Part shown: positions 12,752 to 16,768 of the stretch, in pieces
Layout of the letters: each line of letters starts with the position of its first letter
How positions within the stretch are numbered: position 1 is the stretch's first letter
Position numbers and translations under genes: made by a program
Assembly (NCBI GenBank): GCA_017627975.1
Contig: JAGAFT010000070.1
Span: forward strand, 1 to 16,768
DNA from: Oscillospiraceae bacterium
GTDB lineage: Bacteria; Bacillota_A; Clostridia; Oscillospirales; Oscillospiraceae
Direction of reading: 5' to 3'
DNA: 16,768 nucleotides
The notes under the pieces: generated by a model
What the model saw: only the letters and a program-made list of their open reading frames with translations
What the model was told of the DNA's origin: nothing
The model's database searches: none

Positions 12752-12756
12752 GAGAA
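12716..12756 (+). repeat. Duplicated dehydrogenase 3' end, copy 1 (in gene)
   Basis: This is the last 11 codons, stop and a few following bases of the dehydrogenase gene (KALREMFEKLA, stop). An ungapped copy lies 88 bp downstream at 12804-12844 with 34 of 41 bases identical. Confidence 0.75.
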
Positions 12757-12762
12757 AAAATG

Positions 12763-12789
12763 ACGCTCCCGCCCTGCGGGCGGGAGCGT
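12763..12789 (+). terminator. Strong hairpin after the dehydrogenase gene
   Basis: A perfect 12-bp GC-rich stem ACGCTCCCGCCC (12763-12774) / GGGCGGGAGCGT (12778-12789) with a TGC loop lies 11 bp after the dehydrogenase stop. On the plus strand no U-tract follows. On the minus strand the hairpin is followed by CATTTTTTCTCT, so as an intrinsic terminator it would work better in that direction. On the plus strand it may stabilise the transcript 3' end. Confidence 0.55.
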
Positions 12790-12803
12790 GACAAACAGAC
12801 AAA

Positions 12804-12844
12804 AAGGCCCTGCGCGAGATGCTGGGGAAAACTGCCTGAGAGAA
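12804..12844 (+). repeat. Duplicated dehydrogenase 3' end, copy 2 (intergenic remnant)
   Basis: In frame this encodes KALREMLGKTA then stop, 8 of 11 residues identical to the true C terminus of the upstream dehydrogenase. A further partial copy begins at 12849: AAAYAGACARAAAGGCC-type sequence shared between 12793-12815 and 12849-12871, with 20 of 23 bases identical. It looks like degraded local tandem duplication, or a trace of a lost second dehydrogenase gene. Confidence 0.7.
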
Positions 12845-12928
12845 TCGTAAATAGACAGAAAGGCCCTGTGCAAATACGACGGAGCCCTGTCTGATGGAAG
12901 CGCAACACAAGCATAGTCGAAAGCACTG

Positions 12929-12952
12929 TTTCCCGCCCGAAAGGGCGGGAAA
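12929..12952 (+). promoter_or_regulatory. GAAA-tetraloop hairpin upstream of the permease gene
   Basis: A perfect 10-bp stem TTTCCCGCCC (12929-12938) / GGGCGGGAAA (12943-12952) with a GAAA tetraloop ends about 21 bp before the permease start codon. There is no U-tract on the plus strand. It may protect the 5' side of a processed permease mRNA or stop read-through incompletely. No strong promoter was recognised in this gap. Confidence 0.45.
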
Positions 12953-12973
12953 GCTGATAAAGGAAGTACAGCC

Positions 12974-13888
12974 ATGAAGGAAGACCTGAAATATACCCTG
13001 ATGGTGATCGGGATGGTGGTATCCTGGTCGATCTACTACGCGGTCAGCAAGATCGTGGTCGACGCGACCGGCTCGGCCAGAATGGCCGGATTTCTCCTGC
13101 GCACGGCGGCGCTGGTGTTCCTGACGGCCCAGCTGCTGGCGGACAAGAACTTCAGCCGGCTTTTTCATCAGGGGAAAGCGGTCCGGATCCTGGTCATGAT
13201 CGGTGTGTTCGGCTTCCTGCTGGACCTGTTTGCAAACCTCGGCTATGCCGGCGGCTCCCTGAGCACCGGAACGGCCCTCCTGAAGACCGATGTCCTGATG
13301 GTGAATCTTGCCACGGTGATTCTGTATCACAAGAAGCTCTACATCTCCGACTGGCTCGGCACGGCCATCATGCTCGGCGGCGTGCTGCTGGTGCTGGGGG
13401 TGGACTTCGGCGGAATGACCCTTCATGTGACGGACCTCTACTTCCTGCTGTCGGCGGCCTGCGTCAGCGCCAACGCCTTCATCATCAAAGCGGCGCAGGA
13501 GAAGTACCACGAAGACGCGGACATGATCTCCTATTACAACAACGCCGTGGTGCTGATCCTCTTCGGCTGCAGCGCGGCGCTGCACGGAGAGTTCCGTATC
13601 CCCCAGAACATGGGCAGCGGCTTCTGGTGGCTGGTGGTGCTGGGCGGTCTTGCCCAGACGGGAATCTATTTCTTCTACTATCGCAATCTCAAGCACTTTG
13701 AAGTCTGGCTGGTCAAGCTCTACCTGCTGCTGATGCCGGTGCTGAGCTGCTTTATCGGCGTGTTCTTCCTGAACGAGGAACTGACGGTCAAGAAGCTGCT
13801 GGGCATCCTGGTGGTGCTGGCGGGCGCGGCGGTGATTCTGCAGCGCGGACGCATCAACCACAGCGGCAGACCGGCGAGAGAATCCTGA
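12974..13888 (+). CDS. DMT-superfamily (EamA) permease, candidate sulfonate exporter
   Basis: A 304-residue integral membrane protein with about ten hydrophobic segments in two repeats of five, the EamA/DMT layout. The first repeat starts at YTLMVIGMVVSWSIYYAVSK and the second around LYFLLSAACVSANAFIIKAA. GVFFLNEELTVKKLLGILVV near the end is the conserved last-two-helix element (the FLGE-type motif, here FLNEELT). The start ATG follows AAAGGAAG. DMT permeases mostly export metabolites. Placed directly after the genes that would generate isethionate, export of that end product is a reasonable guess, because the route leaves the C2 sulfonate unused. Uptake or an unrelated substrate remain possible. 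It is separated from the dehydrogenase gene by 222 bp holding hairpins and repeats, so it may be transcribed by read-through. Confidence 0.88.
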   Translation: MKEDLKYTLMVIGMVVSWSIYYAVSKIVVDATGSARMAGFLLRTAALVFLTAQLLADKNFSRLFHQGKAVRILVMIGVFGFLLDLFANLGYAGGSLSTGTALLKTDVLMVNLATVILYHKKLYISDWLGTAIMLGGVLLVLGVDFGGMTLHVTDLYFLLSAACVSANAFIIKAAQEKYHEDADMISYYNNAVVLILFGCSAALHGEFRIPQNMGSGFWWLVVLGGLAQTGIYFFYYRNLKHFEVWLVKLYLLLMPVLSCFIGVFFLNEELTVKKLLGILVVLAGAAVILQRGRINHSGRPARES

Positions 13889-13910
13889 CCCCAAACGAAA
13901 GAGAGTACTT

Positions 13911-15131
13911 ATGTCGTATCAAGGCGACAATTTAATGAGCGTGAAGCGCAGCAACCGGAGCGCGGCGCTGCGGATTCTCCATGAGAAGGGCGCCATGTCG
14001 CGCAAGCGGCTCGCGGAGAACATGCACCTGACCCCGGCGGCCATCACCAAGATCGTCGGCGAAATGATCACGGACGGCCTGCTGATGGAAGGCGAGATGC
14101 TCAGCAGCAGCAACGCCGGCCGGCGGGAGATCCTGATCGATCTCAACGCGGAGGTGGCCTGCGGCCTCGGCATCCTGATCAACCTTCGCCAGGCGATCCT
14201 CTCGGGCGTATGGCTGGACGGCCGTGTGATCTTCACGGAAGAAGTCCCGCTGGAGACCAGGGCGCCGGCGGAAGCGACCGCCGAGCGGCTCTCCGCGAGA
14301 CTGCTGCAGCTCATGGAAGACAACGGAATCCAGCGGGAGACTGTGATCGGGCTCGGCGTCGCGGTGCGAGGCATTACCTCGGAAAACGGACGGATCGTGC
14401 GCAACAGCTTCGGCGCGCTTGCCGAGACGGATTATCCGCTCTGTGAGAAGTTTGAAGAGCTGACGGGCTTTCACACCGTAATGGAGAACAACGTCCGCTC
14501 GCTCTTTGCGGCGCAGATGTTCGTCTCCCAGGACGAGACAACCGGCTCGCAGCTGTTTATCCGCTGCGGCTACGGCATCGGCGCGGCGCTGTCCATCGAC
14601 GGAAAGATCTGGCACGGCGTGACCGCCCAGTGCGCGGAGATCGGCCACATTCCGGTGATTCGCCGGGGAGGGAAGCCCTGCCACTGCGGAAAGAGCGGAT
14701 GCCTGGAGACCATCGCATCGCCGGGCTCGATCCGGGAGGATGCCATCGCGATGCTCTCGGAGGAGAAGACGCCCCTGCTGTGGCGAAAGTACCGGGATCG
14801 GGACACCGAGAGCCTGAGCGTGTTTGACGTTTTCGCGGCGGCAAGCAACGGGGACCAGGGCGCGTCCGAAATCGTGGACCGCGCCATCCAGGCGCTCGGT
14901 ACCGCCATTAAAGCGGCGATCTATCTGGTCGATCCGGGAAAGATCGTGCTCTACGGCAGCCTGTTTGAGGATTCCTACTATCTCTCCCGCCTGATCAGCG
15001 AACTTCAGGAGGGCGTGGACGCCCGACATGACGTCGTCATTGAGAAAAGCAAATTCAACCAGCAGCTGGAAGACCGTGCGGCCTGCCTGCTTGCGGTTCA
15101 GAACTTTATTGACAACGGAGGAATACGCTAA
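13911..15131 (+). CDS. ROK-family transcriptional regulator
   Basis: A 406-residue sugar-responsive repressor of the NagC/XylR type. Residues ~12-65 form a winged helix-turn-helix (NRSAALRILHEKGAMSRKRL, then LTPAAITKIVGEMITDGLL). The rest is a ROK sugar-binding fold with GLGVAVRG, MENNVRSLFA, and the zinc site H246 (AEIGHIPV), C257, C259, C264 (CHCGKSGCLE). The catalytic Asp of ROK kinases (usual END.N) is Asn in ENNVR, in keeping with a regulator. The start at 13911 has a GAGAG-type ribosome site; the internal ATG at 13935 has none. The stop overlaps the next start (TAATG at 15129-15133), coupling it to the DUF4867 gene. It is the best candidate to bind the shared motif at the three promoters, with SQ, sulfofructose or a later intermediate as inducer (inference). 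Confidence 0.92.
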   Translation: MSYQGDNLMSVKRSNRSAALRILHEKGAMSRKRLAENMHLTPAAITKIVGEMITDGLLMEGEMLSSSNAGRREILIDLNAEVACGLGILINLRQAILSGVWLDGRVIFTEEVPLETRAPAEATAERLSARLLQLMEDNGIQRETVIGLGVAVRGITSENGRIVRNSFGALAETDYPLCEKFEELTGFHTVMENNVRSLFAAQMFVSQDETTGSQLFIRCGYGIGAALSIDGKIWHGVTAQCAEIGHIPVIRRGGKPCHCGKSGCLETIASPGSIREDAIAMLSEEKTPLLWRKYRDRDTESLSVFDVFAAASNGDQGASEIVDRAIQALGTAIKAAIYLVDPGKIVLYGSLFEDSYYLSRLISELQEGVDARHDVVIEKSKFNQQLEDRAACLLAVQNFIDNGGIR

Positions 15132-15799
15132 TGGATACCATGTTGGAAATGCTTCGGAAGAAGAATCCGGGCCTGCCGCTCTACAGCGTCACCGATCCGG
15201 AGTTTAAACGTTATGGCAGAGTTCTTGCCGGTGAGACCGCTGAGCTTGCCAAGGCCCTGGACACCTGTGCCATTCCCGCGGAAGGAAACTGCTATCAGGC
15301 TTCCGTTCCGGTCCTCGAAGAGGTTGCACTCATGCAGGACATGAAGCGCGTCGTCTTCGGCGACATGCCCATCGAAGCGGGCTTCTGCAACGGCCGCGGG
15401 TACAAGCTCAACGCCATGGAGTATCACAAGTGCAGTGAAGTCAACTTTACCACCACCGGTCTGGTGCTGCTGCTGGCTCTGCCGGAGCAGCTGGACGACG
15501 GGAAACTTGACAGCGCGGATGTCGTCGGCTTCTACCTGCCGGCGGGCGTGCTGGTAGAGATCTTCCCTCTGGTGCTGCACTTTGCGCCCTGCCGCATTTC
15601 CGAAGACGGCTTCCGCTGCCTGGTGATCCTTGAGAAGGGCACCAACGAGGCGCTGCCGTCCGTGAACACTTCCGCCGAGGGCGAAGAGAAGATGCTCTGG
15701 ATGCGCAACAAGTGGCTGACCTGCCACCCCGATTCCCCCCAGCAGAAGAACGGCGCCTTCGTCGGCATTTCCGGCGAGAACCTGGCGCTCAAGATCTGA
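15131..15799 (+). CDS. DUF4867-like cupin-type protein, function unknown
   Basis: A 222-residue cytoplasmic protein that I recognise as DUF4867-like from LYSVTDPEFKRYGRVLAG, LNAMEYHKCSEVNF and LHFAPC. The middle looks like a cupin barrel. The motif-1-like H99 and E103 (YHKCSE) and, after the PAG turn, E143 and H150 (LVEIFPLVLH) could form a metal site like that of cupin sugar isomerases. The start codon overlaps the ROK stop by one base and has GGAGGA upstream, so expression is coupled to the repressor. No function is established to my knowledge. In this locus it could be an SQ isomerase or epimerase, or could handle a by-product such as the wrong anomer or epimer. It competes with the FucI-like protein for the isomerase role. 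The cupin reading is inference from motif spacing. Confidence 0.75.
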   Translation: MDTMLEMLRKKNPGLPLYSVTDPEFKRYGRVLAGETAELAKALDTCAIPAEGNCYQASVPVLEEVALMQDMKRVVFGDMPIEAGFCNGRGYKLNAMEYHKCSEVNFTTTGLVLLLALPEQLDDGKLDSADVVGFYLPAGVLVEIFPLVLHFAPCRISEDGFRCLVILEKGTNEALPSVNTSAEGEEKMLWMRNKWLTCHPDSPQQKNGAFVGISGENLALKI

Positions 15800-15816
15800 C
15801 GCCTGGAGATCAGAGC

Positions 15817-16467
15817 GTGTACGATTATACCGGTGGGAAAGCCTGGAAGATAGAGCGGCAGCAAAGGATTCTGGAGGAGGCGTACCGCCTCTTTTCCGAA
15901 AAGAGCATTGAGGGCGTCACCATGCCGGAGGTGGCGGAGGCCAGCGGCGTCGGACGGGCAACGGTTTATCGTTATTATCCCACCAAGCTGGACCTGGTGG
16001 TGGCGATCGGTACCCGGACCTGGGATGAGTATATTCAGAGTCAAGGGGAGCTCCTGACAGAGGAAGAGATCGAAAAGATGACCGGCGCGGAGTATCTGCG
16101 CTTTTTCCTGGAGGGGTTTCTCGATCTCTACCGCAACCACGGCGATCTGCTCCGCTTTAACTATGATTTCAACAGCTATCTGCGCAGCGCGGACGGCTCG
16201 GCGGAACAGAAGCAGCCCTATATGCGTATGGTGGACAATCTGGGACGGCTTTTCCATGTCCTGTATGAAAAGGGACAGAAAGACGGCACGCTTCGGAGCG
16301 ATATTCCGGAGGTCGAGATGTTTTCCGGATCCTTTCACATTATGCTGGCGGCCGTTACGCGCTATGCCGTGGGCCTGGTCTATGTCCCGGAATCCGGCGC
16401 GGATCCGGAGAATGAGCTCATGATGCTGAAAGATCTGCTGTTGTCACATTATTGTGTGAACGGCTGA
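15817..16467 (+). CDS. TetR-family transcriptional regulator
   Basis: A 216-residue TetR-type repressor. The N-terminal helix-turn-helix is typical: RQQRILEEAYRLFSEKSIEG, VTMPEVAEASGVGRATVYRY, YPTKLDLVVAIG. The remaining ~150 residues are an all-helical ligand domain with no recognisable pocket signature. I chose a GTG start at 15817, preceded by GGAG 9 bp upstream. The longer frame from 15712 would overlap the previous gene by 88 bp and add a proline/arginine-rich tail that is clearly shadow sequence. It lies 17 bp after the DUF4867 gene, so it probably shares its transcript. Whether it controls the sulfosugar genes, itself or something else is not shown. Confidence 0.9.
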   Translation: MYDYTGGKAWKIERQQRILEEAYRLFSEKSIEGVTMPEVAEASGVGRATVYRYYPTKLDLVVAIGTRTWDEYIQSQGELLTEEEIEKMTGAEYLRFFLEGFLDLYRNHGDLLRFNYDFNSYLRSADGSAEQKQPYMRMVDNLGRLFHVLYEKGQKDGTLRSDIPEVEMFSGSFHIMLAAVTRYAVGLVYVPESGADPENELMMLKDLLLSHYCVNG

Positions 16468-16493
16468 AAGAGTATAGAAACAGATAAACCAAA

Positions 16494-16538
16494 ACGAGGA
16501 AGCAGGGGTGCCCCAAAGGGGCGCCCCTGCTTCCTCGT
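16494..16538 (-). terminator. Long terminator hairpin between convergent TetR and MobA-like genes
   Basis: Arms of 21 bases (16494-16514 and 16518-16538) pair with one G-T mismatch around an AAA loop. On the minus strand the hairpin is followed by TTTTGGTTTATC, a usable U-tract, so it terminates the MobA-like gene, whose stop lies 5 bp away. On the plus strand no U-run follows, but it may still limit read-through from the TetR gene. Confidence 0.85.
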
Positions 16539-16543
16539 CTCGG

Positions 16544-16768
16544 TCAGTTCACATGCCGGTAAAGCGCTTTTGCCTTTTCAAAGTCTTCCGGCGTATTGCA
16601 GTTTAAAAGGAAGTCCGGATCTCCGGTGTATACCAGTTTCTTTACTTCCAAACCGGCGAACAGGCTCCGTACGGACCAGTTCCCGGAGAGAATCAGTTCT
16701 TCAGCCCGCGAGGCCAGCTGGGTATCATAAACGGCCAGAAGCGGTTCAACCTCGTTGCCGTAACACAG
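16544..16768 (-). CDS. mobA: C-terminal part of a MobA-like nucleotidyltransferase (cut by window edge)
   Basis: Only the last 74 codons are present; the frame is open to the right edge. The translated end contains CYGNEVEPLLAVYDTQLA, then SGNWSVRSLFAG, and finishes with DPDFLLNCNTPEDFEKA before the stop. The EPL.AVY element and the N.NTPEDF end are characteristic of molybdenum cofactor guanylyl- or cytidylyltransferases (MobA/MocA). These attach a nucleotide to molybdopterin for enzymes such as formate dehydrogenase. It faces the TetR gene across a shared hairpin and is unlikely to belong to the sulfosugar locus. MobA, MocA and bifunctional MobA fusions cannot be told apart from this fragment. 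Confidence 0.8.
   Translation of the reverse strand: MCYGNEVEPLLAVYDTQLASRAEELILSGNWSVRSLFAGLEVKKLVYTGDPDFLLNCNTPEDFEKAKALYRHVN

Noticed and set aside
11630..13894. A 754-codon minus-strand open frame across the dehydrogenase and permease genes
   Set aside because: Shadow of plus-strand genes. Its repeated segments come from the duplicated dehydrogenase end in DNA, not from a repeat protein.
1..16768. CRISPR arrays, tRNA or rRNA genes, insertion sequences
   Set aside because: No regularly spaced repeats, cloverleaf-like sequences, transposase motifs or paired terminal repeats were seen on either strand.

Overview
The window looks like chromosomal DNA of an anaerobic Firmicute (Clostridia/Oscillospirales-like is my best guess). 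The support is strong AGGAGG-type ribosome binding sites, a TTG and a GTG start, moderately high GC, a membrane-anchored XRE regulator, a split transketolase and ROK regulation. I could run no homology search, so the taxonomy is inference.

Most of the window (about 1.0-15.8 kb) reads as one catabolic locus for sulfoquinovose (SQ, the sulfonated glucose of plant and cyanobacterial sulfolipid). The anchor is a GH31 enzyme at 5686-7698 (-) that carries every residue of the YihQ sulfoquinovosidase active site, including the sulfonate-binding Q-Q-R-W-Y set. On the minus strand it follows a FucI/AraA-like sugar isomerase. A second minus-strand unit encodes a tripartite tricarboxylate (TTT) type transporter, tctC-tctB-tctA, followed by an aldose 1-epimerase. 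Divergently, on the plus strand, lie the two transketolase subunits, an RpiB-like isomerase with altered active-site residues, and an iron-type alcohol dehydrogenase. Then come a DMT/EamA permease, a ROK repressor, a DUF4867 cupin-like protein and a TetR regulator.

This gene set fits the transketolase-type sulfoglycolysis route (sulfo-TK; SqwGH, SqwI and SqwF, as I recall from work on Clostridium sp. MSTE9). SQ glycosides are imported and hydrolysed, and SQ is mutarotated and isomerised to 6-deoxy-6-sulfofructose. Transketolase transfers a C2 unit to glyceraldehyde-3-phosphate, giving 4-deoxy-4-sulfoerythrose and xylulose-5-phosphate. The RpiB-like enzyme makes sulfoerythrulose, and a second transketolase step gives sulfoacetaldehyde and another xylulose-5-phosphate. 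The dehydrogenase reduces sulfoacetaldehyde to isethionate, and the DMT permease may export it. No aldolase, transaldolase or sulfofructose kinase for another sulfoglycolytic route is visible.

Regulation is visible in the DNA. Three near-consensus sigma-A promoters with 17-bp spacers drive tctC (-), the isomerase/SQase unit (-) and the transketolase unit (+). A related AATTGYTTA...AGCT motif sits at or just after the predicted start of each, a good candidate operator for the ROK (or TetR) protein.

The edges are different. Positions 1-1020 hold a lower-GC XRE regulator and a 382-bp non-coding stretch full of hairpins. The right end holds a long terminator hairpin and the C-terminal 74 codons of a MobA-like nucleotidyltransferase on the minus strand, cut by the window edge.
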